DNA from: Stieleria mannarensis | GTDB taxonomy: Bacteria; Planctomycetota; Planctomycetia; Pirellulales; Pirellulaceae | Length of the DNA stretch: 64,000 bases | Reading direction: 5' to 3' | Assembly: GCF_014154935.1 (NCBI RefSeq) | Contig: NZ_JACEHH010000007.1 | Span: forward strand, 169,529-233,528 | Part shown: positions 53,065 through 62,347 of the stretch, in pieces | How the letters are laid out: the number at the start of each line of letters is the position of its first letter | Position numbering within the stretch: position 1 is the first letter of the stretch | The notes under the pieces: generated by a model | Told to the model about the DNA's origin: nothing | Database searches by the model: none | The model's input: only the letters and a program-made list of their open reading frames with translations | Position numbers and translations under genes: made by a program

Positions 53065-55074
53065 CTACGCGACGACCCGGCGCTGGTAGAGCGCCCATTC
53101 GGTGATCACCAGCCCGGCGGCCAGCAGGATCAGATAGAACCAGGGAGAGCGACCGGCCGGCGGCAATTCCCCGGCGGACGTTTCGGGCAATTCCGGTACC
53201 CGCAAATCGCTTTCGTTGGCATTGGAAAGATTGACGGCGACCAGATTGGCGTCGTCACCGGCACCGGGCGTTGCGGTTTCTGCACGCTCTGCGTCGGCGT
53301 CGTCTTCGCTGGCCAAACGATACACACCGGTCTGGTCCAGCGGCCCCAGTTTGACCTTGTTGCGATCAACGGTGACCAACGAACGTTCACCCGTGGGCGC
53401 GATCAGCTGGGCCGTTTGTGACGACGATTCGTCGGCAACGTCCCAGGGGACATCGCGGGTCTGGCCGGTCGCGATCGCCGGACGAATCTCGCCGGTTTCG
53501 CGATAGAACCAATTCATCGCGTTGGTCATCAAGACGGGAAAGGCGATCCGCAGCGGCAGATCGCTGCTGTCCAAATCCGACGCCAACAACAAGATCCGCC
53601 CTTCGCTGCGTTCGATCGACACGCACACGCGATCCCCACCGGCGGTTTCCAACAACGTCGTCGGCGCGCCCAACGCTTCGTTGACCTCCAGGTCACGCCC
53701 GCCGGACAAAATCACGTTTTGCAGTTGCACGTGCCGCAGCAGCGGAGACTGTTTGTCTTGGTCGGCAATGATCGGCTGCTCGACCCGCTGGCCCAACCGC
53801 CACGCCGGCTGCCCGTCCGGACCAACAGGCGGCCCCGAATCCGGAATGTCCACCAACAACACCGGTCCATCGGGAAGACGCTCGGGGACGGTGCCTGCAA
53901 ACACACTCAACGGCGTCGTCGCGTCGTTGCTTTCCGAATCGGGAGCCATGATCCGGACCAACGGAATCGACTCCAATACACGTCGCAGGTAATACGACTC
54001 GGACGCATCACCGGTGACCAGCCTGACCGGGATCTCCGGCCGATCGGGCAAGATCGCCCGCGCGACGTCGTCCGCCGGCAACACGTCGTCCGTTTTCAAT
54101 TTTCCCGTCAACACGCCTCCGGCCCTGGACGTACCGTCGATCTGTTTGCGAAACGCCCCCTCGGCTTCGATCTCTAAGGGGATCACATCGACCAGAGCGT
54201 CGTCCAATTGGAGCGTCAGCCGGGTCTCGACCGGATCGGAGGAAAAGTTTTTGACTTCGACCAATAGCGAATACCCGATCGGATCGACGGTGGAACGTCG
54301 GACTTGGAACGTGGTGATCGCCAGGTTGTCGGCCGAAGTGCCGACTTGGATCCAGCGGACATCGTCACCGGAGAGCAGGTCACCGGAGAGCAGGTCGGGT
54401 CGCACCGTGGCGGCTTCGAATTCGGCGTCATCGCTGAGCACGCCAGAGGGTGACTGTTGACCGGCCAGCCGGTCGCGATCCGGGATGCCGCCATCGCTGA
54501 AGACGACGATCCGCCGCTTTTGATCATCGGCCGCCAATCGCCGCGCCGCAGCGATCGCCTCGCCGATTCGGGTCGGACCATCGGTCGGTTGAATTTCCAA
54601 CAACGCCTCTTGCACGGTCGGCGCGAAATCGGACATCCCCACCACCACGCGGACACTGGCCCCGGCGGTGATCAAGGCGATGTTGTCGCCCGAACGCAGG
54701 GTTCCGGCAACGTCCGATGCCCGCTCGATCGCCTGTTGCAACCGACTCTTGCCCGACGCCGGGTCGACCGCCCGCATGCTGGCCGAGTTGTCGACGACCA
54801 GGATCAGATCCTGACCGGTGTCTTCTTGCGAATTCCAAAGCGGATCGGCGATCGCCAAACCCAGCAAGGTGACGAACACCAATTGCAGCAACAGCGAAAT
54901 CCAGTGTCGCAAGTTCTGCCAAAGCGATCGTTGACGCTTCTGTTCGAAAACCTGGTCCCAGAACAACAACGTTGCCACCGGACGCCGGCGCAACCGAGTT
55001 TTCAAAATGTAAAAGGCGATGATCGGCAGCGCGGCCAACAGCCAAAACAATTTGTCCGGAGAAGCAAATGACAT
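53065..55074 (-). CDS. BatA-like VWA protein, N-terminal double membrane helix
   Basis: A 669-residue protein. The N-terminal BatA domain has two helices (LFWLLAALPIIAFYIL and WISLLLQLVFVTLLGLAIADPLW). A VWA domain follows with MIDAS-type LVVDNSASM, SGDNIALIT and VVFSDGG. Later parts are beta-rich and contain a glutamine-amidotransferase-like segment, and a last helix (WFYLILLAAGLVITEWALY) anchors the C-terminus. It follows the DUF58 gene with a 3-bp gap. BatA-type proteins act with MoxR in envelope maintenance and stress tolerance, by family knowledge; the client is unknown. Confidence 0.88.
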   Translation of the reverse strand: MSFASPDKLFWLLAALPIIAFYILKTRLRRRPVATLLFWDQVFEQKRQRSLWQNLRHWISLLLQLVFVTLLGLAIADPLWNSQEDTGQDLILVVDNSASMRAVDPASGKSRLQQAIERASDVAGTLRSGDNIALITAGASVRVVVGMSDFAPTVQEALLEIQPTDGPTRIGEAIAAARRLAADDQKRRIVVFSDGGIPDRDRLAGQQSPSGVLSDDAEFEAATVRPDLLSGDLLSGDDVRWIQVGTSADNLAITTFQVRRSTVDPIGYSLLVEVKNFSSDPVETRLTLQLDDALVDVIPLEIEAEGAFRKQIDGTSRAGGVLTGKLKTDDVLPADDVARAILPDRPEIPVRLVTGDASESYYLRRVLESIPLVRIMAPDSESNDATTPLSVFAGTVPERLPDGPVLLVDIPDSGPPVGPDGQPAWRLGQRVEQPIIADQDKQSPLLRHVQLQNVILSGGRDLEVNEALGAPTTLLETAGGDRVCVSIERSEGRILLLASDLDSSDLPLRIAFPVLMTNAMNWFYRETGEIRPAIATGQTRDVPWDVADESSSQTAQLIAPTGERSLVTVDRNKVKLGPLDQTGVYRLASEDDADAERAETATPGAGDDANLVAVNLSNANESDLRVPELPETSAGELPPAGRSPWFYLILLAAGLVITEWALYQRRVVA

Positions 55075-55077
55075 CGG

Positions 55078-55968
55078 TTACCCCACCGCCGCGGCGCGCA
55101 TCATTTTTAACAACACGGCATCAAACGGGACGTCCGTTGTGGTGCGTGTGTGGGCCAACCCGTGCGTTCGACAATACGTTTCGACGTCCTGCACAAACGT
55201 TTCGAACAGCTGGCGGTACTGTCGAAGCTTTCGTTCGGTCACCGTCACTTTCTTCTCCGTGCCCGTTTCGCAATCGACCAACTGGACGTCCCCCAAAAGC
55301 TTCGGGTCCGCTTCGCTGCGGGTGTGAATTTGAATCACGTGGGGTTCGAACTGTGCGTAACGCAAACGATCGACGCCTTCGCGAAACCCTTCTTGATCAA
55401 ACAGGTCGCTGATCACGATCGCCAAACCGGTTCGTGGGGCGCGTCCGACGAACTCGCCGACGGTGCGGCGCAGGTCCGTTTTTTCGCCATGGCACTTCAG
55501 CCCTTCCAGAAACCGCAGCACACTCAAAATCTGGTCTTTCCCGCGCACCAGCGGCATCACCACTTTGACACCGTCGGCGTAGGCGACGATCGACACCCGG
55601 TCCAAATCCGCCAGTGCGATGTAGGCCAAGGCGGCGGCGATCTGCCGCGCGAGCGTGAATTTCGGCGGGTCCGGGTCGACCGCCCCGTTGGTTTCCACGT
55701 GCATGCTCTGCGATGCATCGAGCAACAGGTAGACGTGCAAGTCCTCTTCTTCCTGGAACCGCTTCAGCAGCAAGTCGCCGTGCCGCGCATACACGTTCCA
55801 GTCCAGGTAGCGCAGGTCATCGCCGTGCATGTACTCGCGGTGGTCGGAAAACTCGATGCCGCCACCGGTCTGCATCGTCCGCCGCTGTGCGAGCAGTTGG
55901 CCCTGGAACATCCGCTTGCTGAGCAGAGACAGGTATTCGAGCTGTTTTAGGAAATCGGAGTCGAACAT
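55078..55968 (-). CDS. DUF58 protein
   Basis: A 296-residue cytoplasmic protein of the DUF58 family, defined by REYMHGDDLRYLDWNVYARHGDLLLKRFQEEED (region ~42-75) and a VWA-like LLLDASQSM. It lacks N-terminal helices. It is found between moxR and VWA genes in most bacteria and is thought to be a MoxR co-factor or client adaptor. It lies 11 bp after moxR and 3 bp before the BatA-like gene, so all three are one transcription unit. Confidence 0.92.
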   Translation of the reverse strand: MFDSDFLKQLEYLSLLSKRMFQGQLLAQRRTMQTGGGIEFSDHREYMHGDDLRYLDWNVYARHGDLLLKRFQEEEDLHVYLLLDASQSMHVETNGAVDPDPPKFTLARQIAAALAYIALADLDRVSIVAYADGVKVVMPLVRGKDQILSVLRFLEGLKCHGEKTDLRRTVGEFVGRAPRTGLAIVISDLFDQEGFREGVDRLRYAQFEPHVIQIHTRSEADPKLLGDVQLVDCETGTEKKVTVTERKLRQYRQLFETFVQDVETYCRTHGLAHTRTTTDVPFDAVLLKMMRAAAVG

Positions 55969-55979
55969 GAATGATGCGG

Positions 55980-56993
55980 CTACCCGGCCAATGCCGCTTC
56001 CTGACCCACCTTCTCCAGCAGGTCATCGATGATCTTGTCGACCACGATGCCTTCGGCCTGGCCTTCAAAGTTCAACATCACCCGGTGACGCAGAACGGCG
56101 TGGGCGACCGACCTCAGGTCGTCTTTGCAGACGTGGAAACGGCCGTCCAAGACGGCTTTGATTTTGGCACACAAGATCAGCGCCTGGGCACCGCGGGGGC
56201 TGCTGCCGTAACGCACGAACTGACGCACCATCGCCGTGGCCGCCTCGTGTTCGGGATGGGTGCCCATCACCAACAAAATCGCATAGCGTCGCACTTCATC
56301 GGCGATCGGGATCTGCCGCGAAAGATCACGCAGCCGCAACACCCGATCGCCCGAAATCACTTTTCCCGGTGGAGGGATTTCACCGGCGGTCGTCCGGTCC
56401 ATGATCGTTTCCATTTCCTCGGTCGTCGGAAACGGAACGAGCAACTTCATCAGGAAACGATCCAGTTGGGCTTCGGGTAACGGATACGTGCCTTCCATCT
56501 CCAACGGGTTTTGCGTGGCCAGCACAAAGAACACGCCGTCCAACTGGTGTGACGTGCCGGCGACCGTCACGCTGTGTTCCTGCATCGCCTCCAACAACGC
56601 GGACTGGGTCTTCGGCGTCGCACGGTTGATTTCATCCGCCAGAACGACGTTGGCAAACAACGGCCCACGCTGAAATTGAAATTCCTTCTGCCCCCCGTCG
56701 CCTTCGACCAGGATGTTGGTCCCGATCAAATCGGCGGGCATCAAGTCGGGTGTGAATTGGATTCGACTGAACGGTGCCTCCAACACTTCACTGAGCGTTC
56801 GCACCAGCAACGTTTTCCCCAACCCCGGCACGCCTTCGAGCAACACGTGCCCACCGGCGATCATCGAGATCAACACCCCGTCGACGATCGGCTCCTGTCC
56901 GACGATTCGCTTGGCCACCTCGGCTCGCAACTGCTCGAACTCGCTGCGGAAACGCCTCAGCTCGGCACGAAACTCTTCCTCGGACAACTGCAT
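55980..56993 (-). CDS. MoxR family AAA+ ATPase
   Basis: A 337-residue AAA+ chaperone. Walker A is GVPGLGKT, Walker B VVLADEINRA, and sensor 1 lies in FVLATQNPLEMEGTYPLPEAQLDRFLM. The C-terminal lid domain follows. MoxR proteins remodel or activate partner complexes, usually together with DUF58 and VWA proteins, which are the next genes. ATG 56993 (MQLSEEEFRAELRRF) was chosen; ATG 57014 would add seven residues. The region upstream (56994-57271) separates it from the divergent PDZ protein and probably carries both promoters. Confidence 0.95.
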   Translation of the reverse strand: MQLSEEEFRAELRRFRSEFEQLRAEVAKRIVGQEPIVDGVLISMIAGGHVLLEGVPGLGKTLLVRTLSEVLEAPFSRIQFTPDLMPADLIGTNILVEGDGGQKEFQFQRGPLFANVVLADEINRATPKTQSALLEAMQEHSVTVAGTSHQLDGVFFVLATQNPLEMEGTYPLPEAQLDRFLMKLLVPFPTTEEMETIMDRTTAGEIPPPGKVISGDRVLRLRDLSRQIPIADEVRRYAILLVMGTHPEHEAATAMVRQFVRYGSSPRGAQALILCAKIKAVLDGRFHVCKDDLRSVAHAVLRHRVMLNFEGQAEGIVVDKIIDDLLEKVGQEAALAG

Positions 56994-57271
56994 CGTTTGT
57001 ATTCCGTCTCGCATTGGAAATCTGATCGGGGCGATCTGCCGGCTGGATTGACCGGTCCGCCATCCCCCGGCATCGGGACGTTAGTGATAACCGTTCTGGT
57101 CAGCAGATGCAAAGGATTTGGTCAATTTCGTTAGACGGATTGTCTGGAAAAAATCTTTCGCTCCCCGATCGATCGGGGGCGACACCTGCCAACCGCCGCG
57201 TCTTCGTTGCGGTACATTGATGATCACCGATGGCGAATCGAACTTCATCAACCCACCTCTTTCAAAATCCG

Positions 57272-58681
57272 ATGCGCGTATTTTCAACGTGGCCCCTTGT
57301 CCCAGGTCCCCTTGTCCCAGGCCCCCTTGTCCCAGGTCCCCTTGTCCCAGGTCCCCTTGTCCTAGGCCCCCTTGTCCTCGGCCTTGCCGTTACCCTCACG
57401 ACCACACTGCCCGCCCAGACCCGAGAGGAAATCGTTCGCGGGGACAAAGAGAAAGTCCAGCGGGAAGGTTTCTGGATGTACAACGACATTCCGGGGGCTT
57501 TTGAAGAAGCCGAACGGACGGGAAAGCCGATCGTCGTCGTGCTCCGCTGCCTGCCCTGTCACGAGTGCGTCAAATTGGACGATGAATTGGTCGATACCGA
57601 TCCGGTGATCCGGCCGCTGTTGGAGCAATTCGTCTGCGTGCGTCAGGTCGCGACCAACGGATTGGATCTGGACCTGTTCCAGTACGACACCGATCAATCG
57701 TTTGCCGTTTTCTTCCTGGCCGCCGACAAGACCATCTATGGACGCTTCGGCACCCGTTCGCACCGCACCGAATGGATGGGCGACGTCTCGTTGAAAGGGC
57801 TTGCCAAAGCGCTGCAAGGGGCATTGGACCTGCATGCCGAACACGCCAAGGTCAAAGACGCCTTGGCCGGCAAACGCGGCCAGCCGATGGAAGTCGCTTC
57901 GCCGGAACTCTATCCCTCGCTGAAGGACAAGTTCACCGACAAGCTGAACTATCAGGGCGATGTCGTGAAAAGCTGCATCCACTGCCACCAGATCGGCGAC
58001 GCCCAACGCGAGTATTACTGGCACGCCAAGCAACCGATTCCCGACAAAGTGCTGTGGCCGTACCCGCATCCCAAGTCGGTGGGATTGATCATGGACCCCA
58101 ACGAAATGGCCACGGTCAAAGAGGTTTCCACGGATTCGATTGCCGCCCGGGCAGGCCTTCGCAGCGGCGACGTGATCGCCACGCTGGACGGTCAGCCCTT
58201 GCTGTCGATCGCCGACATCCAATGGGTGCTGCACAACGTCGATCCCGACGGCGGCACGGTGCCCGCCGAAATCAACCGCGCCGGATCCACGGTCACCACG
58301 CAGTTGCGGTTTCCTAAGGATTGGCGCCGCGCCGGTGACCTGTCCTGGCGCGTGACCACGTGGGGGCTGCGACGGATCGCTGCCGGCGGAATGCAGTTGG
58401 AACCGTCGACCCGATCCGAAGCCCGATCGAATACGGCCCCAAACGCGACCATGGCGTTGCACGTCAAACGCGTCGGCAAGTACGGAGCCCACGGAGCCGC
58501 CAAGCGAGCCGGCATTCGCGAGGGCGACGTGATCACGTCCTTCGACGGAAGAACGAATCTGTCGAGCGAACAGGATTTATTGACGTATGTGGTCACGTCG
58601 AAGCAGCCGGGCGACAAGGTCGACGTCACCGTCTTGCGCGGCGGAAAGGAACTGAGCTATACGCTGCCGATTCAGAAATGA
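57272..58681 (+). CDS. Exported thioredoxin-like/PDZ protein with repeat-built signal peptide
   Basis: A 469-residue protein. After MRVFSTW come six PLV(P/L)G pentapeptides encoded by a 15-bp tandem repeat, then LAVTLTTTLPAQT, giving an odd but hydrophobic signal peptide. A thioredoxin-like domain (about 45-170) has IVVVLRCLPCHECVKLDDEL. A single CxxCH heme-type motif (SCIHCHQIGDAQ, ~230) is followed by two PDZ domains (ATVKEVSTDSIAARAGLRSGDVIATLDG and AKRAGIREGDVITSFDGRTN). It is presumably a periplasmic redox or folding factor; the reaction is unknown. Comparable proteins are common in planctomycetes. The next gene follows after 18 bp with its own Shine-Dalgarno. Confidence 0.8.
   Translation: MRVFSTWPLVPGPLVPGPLVPGPLVPGPLVLGPLVLGLAVTLTTTLPAQTREEIVRGDKEKVQREGFWMYNDIPGAFEEAERTGKPIVVVLRCLPCHECVKLDDELVDTDPVIRPLLEQFVCVRQVATNGLDLDLFQYDTDQSFAVFFLAADKTIYGRFGTRSHRTEWMGDVSLKGLAKALQGALDLHAEHAKVKDALAGKRGQPMEVASPELYPSLKDKFTDKLNYQGDVVKSCIHCHQIGDAQREYYWHAKQPIPDKVLWPYPHPKSVGLIMDPNEMATVKEVSTDSIAARAGLRSGDVIATLDGQPLLSIADIQWVLHNVDPDGGTVPAEINRAGSTVTTQLRFPKDWRRAGDLSWRVTTWGLRRIAAGGMQLEPSTRSEARSNTAPNATMALHVKRVGKYGAHGAAKRAGIREGDVITSFDGRTNLSSEQDLLTYVVTSKQPGDKVDVTVLRGGKELSYTLPIQK
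57293..57382 (+). repeat. 15-bp minisatellite, six units, inside the signal peptide
   Basis: Units CCCCTTGTCCCAGGT occur six times (57293, 57308, 57323, 57338, 57353, 57368), with the last two diverging to CCTAGGC and CCTCGGC. Each unit encodes P-L-V-P/L-G in frame. Confidence 0.95.
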
Positions 58682-58689
58682 GTTCGCGC

Positions 58690-58695
58690 AGGAGG
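58690..58695 (+). promoter_or_regulatory. Ribosome binding site for the threonine-dehydratase-like gene
   Basis: AGGAGG lies 4 nt before ATG 58700 and fixes that start. Confidence 0.88.
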
Positions 58696-58699
58696 GATC

Positions 58700-59695
58700 A
58701 TGTCGATGGCATCGAAACGACACGCGATCACGCTCGACGACATCCGATCGGCTGAGCAACGGATCGCCGACCATGTAGTCCGAACCCCCGCGATCACAAA
58801 CGAAGTGATTTCCAAACGGCTCGGTTGTCAGGTCGCGTTCAAGGCTGAGAACCTGCAACATGTCGGCGCGTTCAAAGCGCGCGGCGCGGTCAACGCCGTG
58901 ATGAGCTTAAGTGACGAAGCTGCCCGCCGCGGCGTCGTCACCCATTCCTCGGGCAATCATGCCGCCGCACTGGCCCGCGCGGCCAAGCTGCGCGGCATCC
59001 CCGCGTTCGTCGTCATGCCCGAAAACTCATCACCCATCAAGATCGCCGCGGTCCGATCGCACGGTGTCCAACCGGTGTTTTGCGGCCCGTCGACGCAGCA
59101 ACGTGAACAGGCGGCCGCCGAGCTGCAGCAACAAAGTGGCGCGACGTTGATTCATCCGTTTGAAACTCCGGCGGTCATGGCCGGCCAGGGCACCGTCGCG
59201 CTGGAACTGCTTCAGCAGATCAGCCATTTGGACGCCCTGTTCGTCCCCGTCGGCGGTGGAGGCCTGTTGGCGGGAATCCTGGTCGCGATCAAGTCGCTGC
59301 GGCCGGAGATCAAAGTCTTTGCCGTCGAACCGGAATTCGCCGATGACACCGCGCGCAGCCTGGCCGCCGGATCCCCACAACCGCCGACGCGCTACGACAC
59401 GGTCGCCGACGGGCTGCGGACCGGGGTCGGCGACCACACGTTCCCGATCATCCAAGCGTTGGTCGATGACCTGTTTCTGGTTTCTGAGGAATCAATCCTG
59501 TCGGCGATGCGCTCGATCGCCGAAGACGCGCATCTGGTGGCCGAGCCGTCCGGCGCGGTGGCATACGCGGGATTGGTCGAAAACGCCGAACGTTTTGCCG
59601 GCCGATCTGTCGCGGTCATCATCAGCGGCGGGAACCTAAATTTCGGGGATTGCAGCCTGGGCAGAAATCGCCATGTGATGAGCTGCCCTCCGTAG
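58700..59695 (+). CDS. Threonine/serine dehydratase-like PLP enzyme
   Basis: A 331-residue fold-type II PLP enzyme that would deaminate threonine or serine (or racemise serine). The PLP Lys is in AFKARGAVNAV, followed by HSSGNHAAALA, the phosphate loop VGGGGLLAG, and the C-terminal SGGNLNF. There is no regulatory ACT domain, so it resembles the catabolic or racemase-type enzymes (length ~320-330). The stop codon TAG lies within the GTAGCTAC intergenic repeat. It follows the PDZ protein gene by 18 bp and may be cotranscribed. Confidence 0.88.
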   Translation: MSMASKRHAITLDDIRSAEQRIADHVVRTPAITNEVISKRLGCQVAFKAENLQHVGAFKARGAVNAVMSLSDEAARRGVVTHSSGNHAAALARAAKLRGIPAFVVMPENSSPIKIAAVRSHGVQPVFCGPSTQQREQAAAELQQQSGATLIHPFETPAVMAGQGTVALELLQQISHLDALFVPVGGGGLLAGILVAIKSLRPEIKVFAVEPEFADDTARSLAAGSPQPPTRYDTVADGLRTGVGDHTFPIIQALVDDLFLVSEESILSAMRSIAEDAHLVAEPSGAVAYAGLVENAERFAGRSVAVIISGGNLNFGDCSLGRNRHVMSCPP

Positions 59696-59748
59696 CTACC
59701 TTCGCCAGAAGGTGGATCCACAGCGTTTCTCGGCGCTCTGGCGAGCGT
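59692..59748. repeat. GTAGCTAC repeat, copy 2
   Basis: GTAGCTACCTTCGCCAGAAG ... GCTCTGGCGAGCG. The repeat begins inside the last codons of the upstream gene and supplies its stop codon. Confidence 0.9.
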
Positions 59749-59775
59749 CGCTCGTGTCAAAATCAATGGCGCCGT

Positions 59776-61080
59776 TCACTCGAACCATTCGGGGGTCGTT
59801 TCACGCAAGATCTCCAGCGTGTCGGCCCGCGTTTGTGCGTCCAGGTGCCGATAGGCCGCGTCCTGGTTCGCACCGGTCAGCACGGCCAACAACTGACGCG
59901 TGACTTCACGTCTGAGCGGCTTTTGCATCGCGTCGAACGCGGGCGAATAAACCAGGTAACTGCACGGGTATTTGAACATCCGGGTCTCCAAGTCAAAGTC
60001 GCGCAGCGATCGACCGTGGCTATCCACCGGTCCGCGCCGGGTGAATTCGTCGGCAAAAATCACCGACCCCTTGACCGGATCGGTCAAGGGTGCTTCATCG
60101 CAGAACAACGCATAGTCCACCACCGGCTTGGCGATCAATTGCAGCCGAGCGTTCCACTCGTCCTGGTCCACGTTGCGACTCTCGTCGGCGTCACGATCAT
60201 GCACCATCTGACGCACCGTAAAATCGGCCTGGGTGATCGCGTTGTGCATTTGAGTCTGATGCTCCAACACCATCAGCGCGACGATGTCGCTGTAAGGTGA
60301 AAGGTAGTCGTGGGTATCGAACTCGTCCCATAGACTCAATCGATTTCCGTTGTCCCGCACATCCAATTGCCCACCCCGCAGGAACGTGTTGCCCATGTGA
60401 CGCATCTCGCCGTGCCGTCCGGTCACGTACCATCCGCCCCACCGCTGCGAAAACGGGCTGGAGTGATCGGTGATGTACGATTCCCGCTGCGACGCCACGC
60501 TGCCGTCGACCTCCGGGTGCACGCTGCGGACCGTGTGCCCGGGAACGCCCTGCGTCATCGAGGTGGCGTGGCAGGCCAGGCAGTCGTAATGTGCCTGTTT
60601 GATCTTGGCCCGCCAGGGCATCATGTCGACGGTGTAAAACGCGGTTCCCAGCTTCGGATCTGCGGTCGAAATCTCCATCAACGAACTCCCGCGAATCCAT
60701 CCCACATAGGTGTCATCGTTGAAGTAGATCGCCCGCGGATTGCGACGCGAAATCGCTTGCACCTGCATGCTGGTTTTGGAAAACACCAGGACTTGCGACG
60801 ACTCGGGGATCTCGAGCGCCTTAAGAACCGAACGCAGGTAACCGGTCTCGCGCGTGTACTCCAGTTGAATCGTCTTGGCCTCCAACCCTTCGATCAGCCG
60901 GCTGACCGGATTTTCTGCTTCGGTCTTGGTGTATTCAAACGGCGGCTCTTCGAGATCAATACTGAGGTCGACTTGAGCCGGGAGCGGCCGGCAGTGCAGT
61001 CCAATTCCCATCGCGGCAATCACGCACACGATCTGCAACAGACGAGGGGTGATCCGCGAATCGATGACGCCGCTGTGCAT
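59776..61080 (-). CDS. Secreted one-heme protein of unknown function
   Basis: A 434-residue exported protein. The signal peptide is ~1-33 (RLLQIVCVIAAMGIGLHC). The mature part has a single CxxCH motif (HYDCLACHATSM) after the region AIYFNDDTYVGWIRGSSLMEI, and then SYITDHSSPFSQRWGGWYVTGRHGEMRHMGN. Several conserved-looking His and Met residues follow, plus an acidic domain (DADESRNVDQDEW). I do not recognise the family; a periplasmic cytochrome or peroxidase-like enzyme is possible. ATG 61080 was chosen; longer frames upstream are not coding in character. Confidence 0.72.
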   Translation of the reverse strand: MHSGVIDSRITPRLLQIVCVIAAMGIGLHCRPLPAQVDLSIDLEEPPFEYTKTEAENPVSRLIEGLEAKTIQLEYTRETGYLRSVLKALEIPESSQVLVFSKTSMQVQAISRRNPRAIYFNDDTYVGWIRGSSLMEISTADPKLGTAFYTVDMMPWRAKIKQAHYDCLACHATSMTQGVPGHTVRSVHPEVDGSVASQRESYITDHSSPFSQRWGGWYVTGRHGEMRHMGNTFLRGGQLDVRDNGNRLSLWDEFDTHDYLSPYSDIVALMVLEHQTQMHNAITQADFTVRQMVHDRDADESRNVDQDEWNARLQLIAKPVVDYALFCDEAPLTDPVKGSVIFADEFTRRGPVDSHGRSLRDFDLETRMFKYPCSYLVYSPAFDAMQKPLRREVTRQLLAVLTGANQDAAYRHLDAQTRADTLEILRETTPEWFE

Positions 61081-61543
61081 GGTGATGATTTGAAATCGGA
61101 GAGCTTGGTGGCGGGAGAGGAAACGCAGGTGCCAGTTGTGACTGGAGGCAAATTCCCGGAAAATCAATCGCTGCCCCCACGACTGATCCGCCGATCCGGA
61201 CGACCCAATCCTGCACGTCCAGGTGCAGATTATAGCGGCGGCGGCCCGCCGAGGCAAGGCGGACCGGCATCGCGCGTGATCGCCAGATCGATGACCGCGG
61301 TGGCGCGGAAGGACGTCCCGCGGCGTCAGACACACTGCGTATCGGGTCCAAGACCGCGTGAGTTTAGAGACAAAATCGATCGATTGCGGCCAGATCAGGC
61401 CGTGGCGTGTAGACGGCGATGGGCATTCGCGCCAGATTGAACGTGTCACGACTTCGTCATTTGATCGCCAGCGGATAGGGACGCTCGTTGCCACCGCCAC
61501 GGCAAATGCTCATCCCCCATCGCGGTCCCCCTGGAGAGCCAAG
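61081..61543. other. Divergent intergenic stretch
   Basis: This lies between the one-heme protein gene and the acidic protein gene. I see GC-rich sequence with no repeat and no supported gene. Promoters for both flanking genes should be here. Confidence 0.55.
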
Positions 61544-62347
61544 GTGATTTTTGATCCCTATGAATCACACAAACTGACCGGCAAACATGCCGCACTTTAC
61601 CGCGAATCACTCGGCACGATGGTGGATGTGTTTCGCGAGTCCCGTGCCGAGGGAGACGAGGACTACATTTCGATCTGGTCCTTCGGCGTCACGTTGTTCG
61701 ACACCTTGCGTTGGCGACAACAACTCGCCCTGCTGCTTTCGGTGTCTCAGTGCGTGCTCAACGGATCGGGCGATCCGGAAAAGTGGGACGCGTTGGAGAA
61801 GGCGGCGTTTTACGCGGTCTATCGAAACGTCCTGACACACCTGGAGATCGAGCGTGACATGGATTGCATGGAGGCATCGGGGCGAGGATTTTCGTTCCCC
61901 GATGACGACCCGGATCTGGCGGACCTGGACGACTGCGACGAAGAGGAAGAGGAACGCGATGGGAATGAACAGAGTTGGCACGAATTGATCGTCGGGGCGT
62001 ACCAGGAAAAGTGTTTGCAGGAGGGGCTGTCGCCGCAGGAGATCGAGAGGTACCTGCATTACGAAAGCGACAACAATGGCGATCTGCATCATTGGCACAG
62101 CCTGTTGGAGCGTCTGGCCGATCAGATCTTGGACGACCGCGACTTTGAAATGGCGTCGACCTTGATGGATGCGGATCCCGAGATCGCGTCGGTGATCAAG
62201 ATGCAACTGGGGATCCCGCGAGACTACTTCCTCTCGACCGCCGCCGAGCCGAATGATGCAGCGGTGGAGCAGATGTTCCGCGACCTGATCCTGTTGGCCG
62301 GCCTGCGTTTCGGGGTAGGCGAGGAGGGAGACGACGCCCCGTTCTAA
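61544..62347 (+). CDS. Acidic cytoplasmic protein of unknown function
   Basis: A 267-residue protein without signal peptide or membrane helix. The N-terminal part (YESHKLTGKHAALYRESLGTMVDVF) is helical, followed by an extended Asp/Glu stretch (DDDPDLADLDDCDEEEEER, ~116-138) and a helical C-terminal part (YQEKCLQEGLSPQEIERYLHYESDN, MQLGIPRDYFLSTAAEP). GTG 61544 with GGAG ten bases upstream was preferred over an in-frame ATG at 61358, whose leader looks non-coding. I recognise no domain. Confidence 0.65.
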   Translation: MIFDPYESHKLTGKHAALYRESLGTMVDVFRESRAEGDEDYISIWSFGVTLFDTLRWRQQLALLLSVSQCVLNGSGDPEKWDALEKAAFYAVYRNVLTHLEIERDMDCMEASGRGFSFPDDDPDLADLDDCDEEEEERDGNEQSWHELIVGAYQEKCLQEGLSPQEIERYLHYESDNNGDLHHWHSLLERLADQILDDRDFEMASTLMDADPEIASVIKMQLGIPRDYFLSTAAEPNDAAVEQMFRDLILLAGLRFGVGEEGDDAPF

